A DNA stretch of 64,000 nucleotides from an uncultured Muribaculaceae bacterium (lineage in GTDB: Bacteria; Bacteroidota; Bacteroidia; Bacteroidales; Muribaculaceae), in the NCBI GenBank assembly GCA_910579995.1, contig CAJTWH010000012.1:24922-88921 (forward strand), written 5' to 3'. Every line of letters starts with the position of its first letter. Within the stretch, counting starts at the first letter, position 1. Shown piece after piece: positions 17,131 through 24,669 of the stretch. The notes beneath the pieces were generated by a model. That model worked only from the letters and a program-made list of their open reading frames with translations. It searched no databases and was not told the DNA's origin. The position numbers and the translations under genes were made by a program.

Positions 17131-17721
17131 ATGAAGAGAATATTTTGGACTATTGCAGGCGTCTGCTTCGCTTTATACTTGTTTCATGGCTGTTTTTTCT
17201 ATAAATCGATGACTCATCTCTCGAAAGATGATTTGGAATGGATCAAAGCAGGAAAACAGAATTATGAAGCAATCTTTGAATCTGATCGAGGCACAAGGTC
17301 AAGATTGATTTTAATGGGATCATACGAGGCAAACTCAACAAATCCTATGGCTTTTGTTTTCGAGACAAGTGATGAATATCAAGCCAATGCAGGATATGAG
17401 TTTGAAATCAATGACAAATACCGGAAACTCGAAGGCCTTTTTTCTGTAATTCGAAAAACTGACGATGATACTCTAAGAACGTTTTTCCATTTGGGTAAAC
17501 GGTTCTCTTCCGACTATCCGATTATTACGACTGATGATTTTACTATTGACAGCGTAGATTTCAGAAATTGCTTTATTGCAGACTCTACCAACAGCCATAT
17601 ATCATCTCGTTGGCAAAACGATACAGTTCTAAATATCAAAAGATTTGTAATATCAAAAAAGTATGGTCTCATTTATTATCAACTTGCTACCGGTGAGCAA
17701 TTTTATCGTAAGTTTAAATGA
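17131..17721 (+). CDS. Membrane-anchored or lipoprotein-like protein, copy 1 of a duplicated gene
   Basis: 196 aa, family not recognised. N-terminal hydrophobic segment (residues 4-20) ends in LFHGCFFYKSMTHLS; the Cys could be lipidated but the box is imperfect. The rest is soluble and acidic. It is clearly paralogous to 20040-20627: shared blocks include MTHLS.DDL, FAFVFETS-like text, FSVIRKTDDDTLRTFFH and the nearly identical end ISKKYGLIYYQLATGEQFY. The region is AT-rich (about two-thirds A+T) unlike its neighbours, suggesting horizontal origin or relaxed codon use. Role unknown. Confidence 0.75.
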   Translation: MKRIFWTIAGVCFALYLFHGCFFYKSMTHLSKDDLEWIKAGKQNYEAIFESDRGTRSRLILMGSYEANSTNPMAFVFETSDEYQANAGYEFEINDKYRKLEGLFSVIRKTDDDTLRTFFHLGKRFSSDYPIITTDDFTIDSVDFRNCFIADSTNSHISSRWQNDTVLNIKRFVISKKYGLIYYQLATGEQFYRKFK

Positions 17722-17791
17722 CGTGCAAATGCCAAGAAAGTTGAAATCAACCCTGAGCCCATGTAAGTTTATAATATCTTTGCAAATTATT

Positions 17792-18688
17792 ATGAAGAAC
17801 ACTCGACTTTTATCAATAATTATTCTCTGCCTATCTTTCATTAGTTGCAAAAATAAGGACGAGAGGAGCATGGTTGAATTTATCAAAGAATTCAAAGAGA
17901 ATGCATTGGATTTTTACCATGATGGGCTAATCTGCAACTCTTATAACATGAGCGATCTTCAATCTTTTACTCAATTAGAACTCACCGAAGACTCTGCTTT
18001 ATATTACCTGTCTGCATTTCAAAAACTAAAGTATGCGAATGAGTATATTGAAGGATATATAAAAGGAGACAAGGAACTAATATATACCGCCATTGACCAA
18101 GATATGGATTGGGCGATAACTGCAATGTTCAAGAATGACGGCCAATGGAAATTGACCGCGATTTATTTCGCTCCACAAATACGAAATCTCTTTGAAATGC
18201 CGGCAAAGGAGCAAACGCCCTCTTTTATATCTTTCCTTTATAAGTTCGAAACAGACACAGTGTTCCGCAAAGCCCACTTTGGTGCCCCTGTTACAGAATT
18301 TGAGAATAAAACTACAGATTCAGAAAAGCAATATAGAAGAAAGTTATGGAATACCGACAGTCTTAACTCTCTAATAACCCGTTATTTCGACCTTGATTAT
18401 AGAAAACTATTCAGAGAACATATATTTACAGCTCTTGCCAATCACGATATTCTTAATTTAGTGATGTGCGACGATTCATTAGAATGGGGCGCGACATTCT
18501 CATTCCTAAAAAAAGAGAATGACTGGATTTTGTGGAAGTTCACAACAATTGCGGAAGAGAAAGCCTCAGACTATCCCAACCCGTATGATTTCGCAAGTTG
18601 GCATGAAGATACTTTGGATGATAACTGTATCATTAATATTGATGCACCATCATATTCCATAAATCTTGAAACTTTGAATTCCGATTAA
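17792..18688 (+). CDS. Predicted lipoprotein, unknown function
   Basis: 298 aa. The start is ATG 17792, giving a clear lipoprotein signal (ILCLSFISC, Cys19, followed by KNKDE, a charged +2 region typical of surface-exported Bacteroidetes lipoproteins). A block FISFLYKFETDTVFRKAHF (about residues 146-165) recalls the DUF4348-type lipoproteins of Bacteroidales, but the match is by eye only. C-terminal text (FSFLKKENDWILWKF) is a second small globular half. Follows copy 1 of the duplicated gene by 70 bp. Confidence 0.72.
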   Translation: MKNTRLLSIIILCLSFISCKNKDERSMVEFIKEFKENALDFYHDGLICNSYNMSDLQSFTQLELTEDSALYYLSAFQKLKYANEYIEGYIKGDKELIYTAIDQDMDWAITAMFKNDGQWKLTAIYFAPQIRNLFEMPAKEQTPSFISFLYKFETDTVFRKAHFGAPVTEFENKTTDSEKQYRRKLWNTDSLNSLITRYFDLDYRKLFREHIFTALANHDILNLVMCDDSLEWGATFSFLKKENDWILWKFTTIAEEKASDYPNPYDFASWHEDTLDDNCIINIDAPSYSINLETLNSD

Positions 18689-18719
18689 ATCACTATTTTA
18701 TTTCCATATTTTTAGGACT

Positions 18720-19286
18720 ATGAGAATTGTATTATCTTTGCTTTTATTAATTTGTTCTTTATGTGTAGTAGCTCAGAGAAATGATATTACCCTAACAGGA
18801 AAACAGGCAGTGTTGGTGCATATATCCTATTCTCCTAAGAATCAATACCCGTTGTCTTTTGACATTGTTGTAAGCAGCGATACTCTTAGAATAAATACAG
18901 GAAACATCAATTCAGTAATCGAGAGTGTCTTGATATCAAATGCGTATATGCCGGCCACATCTGAATGGGTTAGTTTGTATGCCTATAATACGATGTTCGG
19001 ACAATCAGAACAAACTACTCTTGATTGGCAACACTTTAACATGGAATTCAATTTTCAGACTATTGAACGAAGTATCGACAAGACCATAAAACTGAAGGAT
19101 GGAGAGACTTTAAATATCTTTTATATGGCAGTTTCCGGAATTTTTTGGAAACTGAAGAAGTCCGAGTGGAGCAAAGCAAGCGACACGTTAGGAATCCAAG
19201 ATTTTTCTTTGGTTTCAGAAATTTTAGTACCGGTAAGTATTATAAATTATCCTAATTGCGATAACTTTGTGATTGAAACCTATTGA
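18720..19286 (+). CDS. Secreted protein with signal peptide, unknown function
   Basis: 188 aa. Signal peptide residues 1-19 (LLLLICSLCVVAQ, cleavage after A18). The mature part is predicted mainly beta-strand, with a DGETLNIFYMAVSG segment and a C-terminal cysteine. No family recognised. Codons are AT-rich like the rest of the island. 31 bp after the upstream lipoprotein gene, same strand. Confidence 0.68.
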   Translation: MRIVLSLLLLICSLCVVAQRNDITLTGKQAVLVHISYSPKNQYPLSFDIVVSSDTLRINTGNINSVIESVLISNAYMPATSEWVSLYAYNTMFGQSEQTTLDWQHFNMEFNFQTIERSIDKTIKLKDGETLNIFYMAVSGIFWKLKKSEWSKASDTLGIQDFSLVSEILVPVSIINYPNCDNFVIETY

Positions 19287-19351
19287 CAGTGTTTTTTATA
19301 TATCATAATCCGGGGCTACAGAGAATAAAAATCTTCCTTTATACTAATCCG

Positions 19352-19456
19352 ATGAGATATTTATTAATTTTTGCAATAGCATTCTCGTTCTCACTCTCTT
19401 TTATGAAGAACGATAACAAGTGGATACTTGAAAGGATTTTTTACACTAATTTTTGA
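19352..19456 (+). CDS. Possible 34-residue remnant or micro-protein
   Basis: A 35-codon frame: a hydrophobic start (MRYLLIFAIAFSFSLSF) and a short tail MKNDNKWILERIFYTNF. The NDNKWIL text resembles KENDWILWKF at the end of the 17792 lipoprotein, so this could be a signal peptide fused by deletion to the last residues of a decayed relative. It may also be meaningless. The surrounding 228 bp (19287-19514) hold nothing else I can support. Confidence 0.3.
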   Translation: MRYLLIFAIAFSFSLSFMKNDNKWILERIFYTNF

Positions 19457-19514
19457 CGGCCTCTGCCGTGGCTACAAATTTACTCGTGATTGTTTAGAGA
19501 GAACATAAATTATA

Positions 19515-20033
19515 ATGCTTTATCATATAAATTACACAAAACGATACTTGGCTATAATGTTATTCATTATAGCGGCAATTCCTTGCATTGTGGCTCAGCG
19601 ATTTGAGTCGCAGTGTAAAACTGAAATGGAGTCACTTGTCAGCGCTCGATATCCTGACAATAAGATTCTGTACTATGAAGTTGGATCAAAAAATTTTCTT
19701 TGCTTGGCTATCATAGAGGATAATGATGTTTATAAGGTTTTTAGTGCGGCATACCTTGATAATAAATTATCTGATATTAAGGAATATGATATTAAGCAAA
19801 GAGAAGATTCTGTGCTCAATGCGGCTTTCAACCGGTTGCCGAAAGAGTTAGAGAATATTTCTGTTTCAGAATCGACCCAATATGATTTAATTTACTATCT
19901 GCTTTGTCTTCCCGGAAATACAGGATGTATCAGTTGCTTCGACAAAATCAACGACCCTATATTTGTTGCTAAAATCAATGAGTTGAGATCTCACCTATCA
20001 GAATATCTGAGAATAGACATGTTGCTAAAATAA
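19515..20033 (+). CDS. Secreted protein with signal peptide, unknown function
   Basis: 172 aa. A hydrophobic segment (residues 12-27, IMLFIIAAIPCIVAQ) fits a signal peptide ending at AQ, as in the 18720 protein. The mature part has a beta-rich centre (LYYEVGSKNFLCLAIIED) and a cysteine pair in CLPGNTGCISC, perhaps a disulphide. No family recognised. Located 6 bp upstream of the second copy of the duplicated gene and probably co-transcribed with it. Confidence 0.68.
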   Translation: MLYHINYTKRYLAIMLFIIAAIPCIVAQRFESQCKTEMESLVSARYPDNKILYYEVGSKNFLCLAIIEDNDVYKVFSAAYLDNKLSDIKEYDIKQREDSVLNAAFNRLPKELENISVSESTQYDLIYYLLCLPGNTGCISCFDKINDPIFVAKINELRSHLSEYLRIDMLLK

Positions 20034-20039
20034 TATGTA

Positions 20040-20627
20040 ATGAAGCCTATAATCAAAGTCATTCTATGGTGCGCGGCGATTGTATTTATCGTCCGTGGCT
20101 GCTTTATGTATACCGAAATGACCCATCTCTCACAAGATGACCTAAAATGGGTGACCGGATACTATAAGGACAACGCCACCTTTGTCTCCGACTCCGGTAA
20201 TGTATCGAAATTAACAAGATGGGGTGAGTTTGTAGAGAATCGTACGGATCCTTTTGCATATACATTTGAAACAGGTTCCCAATATGAAGCCGGTGGTGGC
20301 TATAAATTCAAAGTCACTGATAATTTAAGGGAACTTGATGATCTTTTTGCAATAATCAGGAAAGTTGATAGTGATACCCTAAAAACTTTTTTCCATTTTG
20401 GAACAAGATATTCAAATAGCTATGAACCTAAAATAATTGTTGATTCATTCAAAATAAACGAAACAGAATTAGACTCTTGCTTTATCATTGATTCATACAA
20501 TAGCAGGATTCCTGATTGGTCAAAAGATACAATAAATCATATCAACAAATTCGTAATATCAAAAAAGTACGGGTTGGTCTATTACCAACTTGCTTCAGGG
20601 GAACAATTTTATCGTAAATTTAAATGA
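20040..20627 (+). CDS. Membrane-anchored or lipoprotein-like protein, copy 2 of a duplicated gene
   Basis: 195 aa, paralogue of 17131-17721 over its full length (N-terminal VRGCFMYTEMTHLSQDDL; FAIIRKVDSDTLKTFFHFG; C-terminal FVISKKYGLVYYQLASGEQ). The shared Cys in the N-terminal anchor is conserved in both copies, favouring a functional lipidation or membrane-proximal role. Its stop overlaps the start of the repeat protein at 20624 by 4 bp, so the two are translationally coupled; copy 1 has a different downstream partner. Confidence 0.75.
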   Translation: MKPIIKVILWCAAIVFIVRGCFMYTEMTHLSQDDLKWVTGYYKDNATFVSDSGNVSKLTRWGEFVENRTDPFAYTFETGSQYEAGGGYKFKVTDNLRELDDLFAIIRKVDSDTLKTFFHFGTRYSNSYEPKIIVDSFKINETELDSCFIIDSYNSRIPDWSKDTINHINKFVISKKYGLVYYQLASGEQFYRKFK

Positions 20628-22075
20628 GAATCATCTTACTGATTATATTTCATATAGCTTTCGCTTTTGAGTTTTACGGCTTGAACCGTTTTGATGTCGG
20701 GTTTGAGCTGTCGTACTTTCCGGTCGATTACGACATGTACTCCAAACTTCCGAAAGAGACGCTGTCATCTCACTTTGTAGAAACAAATCTTCTGCAAATC
20801 AAAAATGAAGTCAGCTATGACAGCTATCTTGATGTTGCGTATTCTTCAGTCGGAACAGTGAATTTCAAGGGCAACAAATTCTTGTTTTTTGAGGCGGAGG
20901 CAAAATCTTCACGGAAGGTATATCTCAGTATTGTGAATGACAATCTCAGATACCCTAAGACATTGCTGATTTATGAATCGGAAGGAGATAGTGCAGTGGT
21001 CAATTACCACGTAGATGGAGATACATTGAAAATACAAAATCCAATTGAATGTTTTGAGGACACGGTAACTATAACCGAAGCCTATAAGCTTTCTGATAAT
21101 TTCACATTCGCAAGCAGACAACCTGATCCGACATTCGGATATGTAAATTATAATTTTGATATTCTCCAAGAGGTCGTATTTCCATCAAACTATGTTGAGT
21201 ATAATAAATTGCCCAAAAGATATTTATCTACGGATCCATTCACATTAGATATTTTTATAAGCGCAAAGACTATCGAACACAAATTCTTACAGATTTCCGG
21301 CAGTGCAGAGAGACAATATTCTGTAGTGGGGATTACTCGCTTCGGTGATAATAGATACCTGCTTTTTGAGGTGACCGACGAAGGATCAAGTCAAGTGTAT
21401 CTTACTTTATTGGACGGAAGACTTGTATACCCGCCTACATTGTTGATTCACGAGGAATCAGATGGCAAAGTCGTCACCGACTTTTGGATAGACGGGGAGA
21501 ATATATCCATTCTATCTAATCGAATTCATGAAAGATATAACCTTAAAAACAAGCTCAATCCATTAAACACAAAAACAGAAACGCAACCCTATTTTAAAGC
21601 TGTATGCCAACAGACAAGCCTCCCTGCCGATGAAGCAGAGTTTCAAAACATGCGGAAGATGAGTCTTGCGCCTGATTATGTGGCAGACTCGTTATTACAA
21701 ATTAGCAATAAGGTAGAACGGAATCAATACATGACTCTTTACTACAGCACTGTTGGCGAAACATTCTTTGAAGGTGGCAGATATATGATGTTCGACGCTC
21801 AGGATGCATATCACTCTCAAATATATCTATGTGTTTTTGACGACAATTGCAGATATCCGATTACCCTGCTGGTCTACAGGTCAGTAGGAGGGTCATCCAA
21901 TGTGTACTTCAATATTGAGAACGACACAATAACTATCAAAAGTATCATACCGGAAGGGGATATCACCCATATTATCGAAGAAGTCTATAGGCTTGATAAA
22001 GACTTCTCCCTTTTATCCCGTTCATCACAATCCAAACCTATCACCAATGATGATGATAAATATTTCCCTGATTAG
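20624..22075 (+). CDS. Secreted protein made of three tandem domain repeats, unknown function
   Basis: 483 aa with an N-terminal hydrophobic segment (residues 2-17). Three homologous units are visible, with cores at residues about 73-137, 232-296 and 374-438. Diagnostic matches: YSSVGTVNFKGNKFLFFEA, YSVVGITRFGDNRYLLFEV and YSTVGETFFEGGRYMMFDA; each is followed by a VYLS/VYLT/IYLC strand, then RYPKTLLIY, VYPPTLLIH or RYPITLLVY. Each core is preceded by a helix with the pattern LLQI..(E)V or LLQISNKV. Domain family not recognised. AT-rich; coupled to copy 2 of the duplicated gene. The C-terminus is Asp-rich. Probably periplasmic or surface-exposed (inferred). Confidence 0.75.
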   Translation: MRIILLIIFHIAFAFEFYGLNRFDVGFELSYFPVDYDMYSKLPKETLSSHFVETNLLQIKNEVSYDSYLDVAYSSVGTVNFKGNKFLFFEAEAKSSRKVYLSIVNDNLRYPKTLLIYESEGDSAVVNYHVDGDTLKIQNPIECFEDTVTITEAYKLSDNFTFASRQPDPTFGYVNYNFDILQEVVFPSNYVEYNKLPKRYLSTDPFTLDIFISAKTIEHKFLQISGSAERQYSVVGITRFGDNRYLLFEVTDEGSSQVYLTLLDGRLVYPPTLLIHEESDGKVVTDFWIDGENISILSNRIHERYNLKNKLNPLNTKTETQPYFKAVCQQTSLPADEAEFQNMRKMSLAPDYVADSLLQISNKVERNQYMTLYYSTVGETFFEGGRYMMFDAQDAYHSQIYLCVFDDNCRYPITLLVYRSVGGSSNVYFNIENDTITIKSIIPEGDITHIIEEVYRLDKDFSLLSRSSQSKPITNDDDKYFPD

Positions 22076-22162
22076 GTTCTCTTCCATACTTATTTCGATT
22101 GCGTATAATCTCTTCTATGCACGTAGGGTATTGGCGAAAGCTTGGATTTAGCTTAACGCAAA

Positions 22163-22194
22163 TTTGCCATTATCGGGGATTTTATTTATTTTTG
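22163..22194 (+). promoter_or_regulatory. Promoter of the MazG-like/deoC genes
   Basis: The -33 TTTG (22163-22166), 20-bp spacer and -7 TATTTTTG (22187-22194). The start codon at 22203 is only 8 bases beyond the box, giving a leader of 0-4 nt. It also rejects the ATG at 22164, which lies inside the -33 region. Confidence 0.7.
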
Positions 22195-22202
22195 CGATTG
22201 AT

Positions 22203-22553
22203 ATGGATGAGATGAAGCATGATATCAGTCTGCGCGAGGCGCAGGCGGCTGTCGACCGGTGGATCACCACCATCGGCGTGCGCTATTTCTCTCCCCTGAC
22301 CAACATGGCGATTCTTGCCGAGGAGACGGGTGAGGTGGCGCGCGTGATAGCGCGTACCGACGGGGAGCAGTCGGCCAAGGAGGGCGACAAGCTCGACCTC
22401 GCCGATGAGCTCGCCGACCTGCTGTGGGTGACTATCGCCATAGCCAACCAGCACGGCATTGACCTCACCGACGCTTTCGCCAACAATATGGCGAAAAAAA
22501 GCGTTAGAGACAGTAGCAGACATCGTCTCAATCCAAAACTCCACGATAACTAA
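22203..22553 (+). CDS. MazG-like nucleotide pyrophosphohydrolase
   Basis: 116 aa, all-alpha NTP pyrophosphohydrolase of the MazG/dUTPase-like family. Metal-binding acidic motifs are visible: EETGEVARV and DELADLLWV (the E-x-x-E ... D/E-x-x-D pattern). It would hydrolyse a nucleoside triphosphate to monophosphate plus pyrophosphate; the exact base is not readable. Start at ATG 22203 from promoter placement. 16 bp upstream of deoC, so nucleotide sanitation and deoxynucleoside salvage appear linked here. Confidence 0.85.
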   Translation: MDEMKHDISLREAQAAVDRWITTIGVRYFSPLTNMAILAEETGEVARVIARTDGEQSAKEGDKLDLADELADLLWVTIAIANQHGIDLTDAFANNMAKKSVRDSSRHRLNPKLHDN

Positions 22554-22569
22554 CTAAAATTATACAATC

Positions 22570-23469
22570 ATGGCAGACACACCTATCGAAGACAAATACA
22601 ATCAGGCCATCAACGCAAGCAAAGTAACCGACGACGACGCGGCTGTAGAAGCAGGCGTAAAGAAGATTCTTGACGAGCATTTGGCTGAGAACATGAATAA
22701 GGAGGTCTATACTTTCCTCTTCAACACCATCGACCTCACCACCCTCAAGGCCACCGACTCGCCCACATCGGTTGCCCGCTTCACCGAGGCTGTCAACGAC
22801 TTCGAAGAGCGTTTCCCCTCGCTGCCCAATGTAGCGGCTATCTGCGTATATCCCAACTTCGCCGCCGTTGTCCGCACTGTGCTCGAAGTGTCGGGCGTAC
22901 GTATCGCCTGTGTGTCGGGCGCGTTCCCCTCGAGCCAGTCGTTTGAAGAGGTGAAGATTGCCGAGACCTCGCTCGCCGTAGCCAACGGCGCCGACGAGAT
23001 CGACATCGTGCTCAACGTGGGCAACTTCCTCGACGGCGACTATGAGAGCGTATGCGATGAAATCGAAGAGCAGAAAGAAGCCGTGCGCGACGGCCACCTC
23101 AAGGTTATCCTCGAGACCGGCGCCCTCAAGACAGCCCGCAACATCAAGAAGGCCTCTATCCTGAGCCTCTACAGCAACGCCGACTTCCTCAAGACCTCAA
23201 CCGGCAAGGAATATCCCGGAGCGAGCCTCGAGGCTGCCTACGTGATGATGATGTGCATTAAGGAATATTATCAGAAGACAGGCCGCATGGTAGGCTTCAA
23301 GGCTGCCGGCGGTGTGGCTACAACGGAAGACGCAGTGAAATACTATACCCTCGCCAAAGAAATCCTCGGCGAGCAGTGGCTCACCAACGACTACTTCCGC
23401 CTCGGCGCCTCGCGTCTTGCCAACAATCTTCTCTCAGATATCGTAGGCTACGAAGTAAAGCACTTCTAA
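22570..23469 (+). CDS. deoC: Deoxyribose-phosphate aldolase
   Basis: 299 aa, class I aldolase (TIM barrel). The Schiff-base lysine is in DFLKTSTGK, the second lysine in VGFKAAGGV, and KVILETGAL is the preceding strand, all canonical for DeoC. It splits 2-deoxyribose-5-phosphate into glyceraldehyde-3-phosphate and acetaldehyde in deoxynucleoside catabolism. Somewhat longer than the 220-260 aa bacterial norm because of an N-terminal helical extension (about 35 aa), common in Bacteroidales. A strong perfect inverted repeat (23476-23523) follows. Confidence 0.95.
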   Translation: MADTPIEDKYNQAINASKVTDDDAAVEAGVKKILDEHLAENMNKEVYTFLFNTIDLTTLKATDSPTSVARFTEAVNDFEERFPSLPNVAAICVYPNFAAVVRTVLEVSGVRIACVSGAFPSSQSFEEVKIAETSLAVANGADEIDIVLNVGNFLDGDYESVCDEIEEQKEAVRDGHLKVILETGALKTARNIKKASILSLYSNADFLKTSTGKEYPGASLEAAYVMMMCIKEYYQKTGRMVGFKAAGGVATTEDAVKYYTLAKEILGEQWLTNDYFRLGASRLANNLLSDIVGYEVKHF

Positions 23470-23475
23470 TCCACA

Positions 23476-23523
23476 TTTCGCAAGCTCTGTTTGTCGGGAA
23501 TCAGGCAAACAGAGCTTGCGAAA
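23476..23523. repeat. Perfect 18-bp inverted repeat after deoC
   Basis: Arms TTTCGCAAGCTCTGTTTG (23476-23493) and its exact complement (23506-23523), loop 12 bases. No T-run follows on either strand. It could still stop transcription, act as an RNA-stability hairpin, or be a protein site. Confidence 0.65.
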
Positions 23524-23542
23524 CTTAAACCAATCAGCAGCT

Positions 23543-24109
23543 ATGAAAGTTTGGATATATCTCGACGGTCGCCAGCAAGGACCTTTCGAAATGGAAGACC
23601 TGCCGTCAAAGCCGGGCTTCAACCAAAACACCCGCGTGTGGTTTGAAGGCCTGCCCAAATGGTATCCGGCCGGAAGCCTCGAGCAACTCGCACCCCTCTT
23701 CGGTCAGCAGCAGACGCCTGTATATGAGCAGACCGAGTTATGCAACGAATGTTGTGAGGAGCAGACCGAAAACACAGAAGTCTCCGACAGCACCGCCACA
23801 GAAGAAAGCTCACCGGCCTACGAGGAACCACAGTCGCGCTATGCCCCCGGCCGCATGTATCGTCCGGCGCAAGAGCTCGACGAGCCCTGTCCGCCCACAT
23901 ATTTAGGGTGGTCGGTATTCCTTATCATCTGCTGCTGTTCGCCGGCGAGTCTTGCCGCCTTGGCCGCCTCGATATGTGTGTCGAGCTTCTACGGCCAAGG
24001 CAATCTCGAAAAGGCCAAGAAAGCCTCTGAATGGGCTGCTTGGCTCATCATGATATCATTTGCCCTCGGCATGATACCCATGATGATGATGAACGCCTTT
24101 CTGAGCTGA
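23543..24109 (+). CDS. GYF_2 domain plus CD225/dispanin-like membrane protein
   Basis: 188 aa. Residues 1-50 form a GYF_2-type domain (WIYLDGRQQGPFEMEDL ... TRVWFEGLPKWYPAG), which binds proline-rich peptides in relatives. A polar linker (about 60-115) precedes a CD225/dispanin-type membrane region (about 122-188): a first hydrophobic segment with CCCSPASLAALAASICVSS, the basic-acid spacer GNLEKAKKASEWA and a final transmembrane helix. Start at ATG 23543. Its TGA overlaps the ATG of the next gene (ATGA), so the two are coupled. Function of bacterial members is unknown. Confidence 0.82.
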   Translation: MKVWIYLDGRQQGPFEMEDLPSKPGFNQNTRVWFEGLPKWYPAGSLEQLAPLFGQQQTPVYEQTELCNECCEEQTENTEVSDSTATEESSPAYEEPQSRYAPGRMYRPAQELDEPCPPTYLGWSVFLIICCCSPASLAALAASICVSSFYGQGNLEKAKKASEWAAWLIMISFALGMIPMMMMNAFLS

Positions 24110-24495
24110 TGAAAAAAGGAGGCACTTTACCGCCTCTTGCCATCATAGCGGCAGCATTGGCCGCGCTGGCTGCCGCCGGTGCGGCTGTATGGTATTATTA
24201 TACCGTCGACCCCACCGAGGGAGGCCTCAAATGCACATTCCGCCTCATCACCGGCTACGATTGTCCCGGCTGCGGCAGCCAGCGTGCGTTCCATGCCCTG
24301 CTCCACGGCGACATCGCCCGGGCATGGAGCTTCAACCCGATGGTGTTTTTCGCCGTGCCTCTGGCAGCCTATTATCTCGTGGTAGAGGCCGGACGCCGCC
24401 GCTGGCCGCGCCTGCACAGAGCCTCCATACATCCCGCTATCATCATCGCCATATTCATTGCCCTTATCGCCTACTGGATAGGGAGAAATATTTAG
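24109..24495 (+). CDS. DUF2752 membrane protein
   Basis: 128 aa, three hydrophobic segments (about 10-28, 82-100, 106-124). The family hallmark is present after the first helix: KCTFRLITGYDCPGCGSQRA (residues about 43-62) with the conserved CPGCG and following HALLHGD, NPM. The function of DUF2752 is unknown; it commonly neighbours CD225/TM2-type genes in Bacteroidetes, as here. Translationally coupled to the GYF/CD225 gene. Confidence 0.85.
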   Translation: MKKGGTLPPLAIIAAALAALAAAGAAVWYYYTVDPTEGGLKCTFRLITGYDCPGCGSQRAFHALLHGDIARAWSFNPMVFFAVPLAAYYLVVEAGRRRWPRLHRASIHPAIIIAIFIALIAYWIGRNI

Positions 24496-24640
24496 TTGGT
24501 GGGCTGTGGTTGGTGGTGTGTGGGCTGTGGGCAGCGAATTACTGCTGCGTGGCAAGTTTCGTTACTGACGCGAGTGCAACTCGCGTGTTGCAGCCCACAC
24601 ACCACTGCCTACAACCCACCAACCATCAACCCAACCAAAG
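24496..24640. repeat. Intergenic palindrome family member upstream of polA
   Basis: About 145 bp: G-rich left arm (GGTTGGTGGTGTGTGGGCTG), central perfect hairpin CGCGAGT-GCA-ACTCGCG (24569-24585) preceded by TTTCGTTACTGA, and a complementary right arm (CAGCCCACACACCACTGCC, then CCCACCAACC). The same organisation occurs at 30925-31037. It lies in the polA leader. Confidence 0.6.
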
Positions 24641-24669
24641 TTTCGCCTGCGAAACTTCAAACATCAAAG

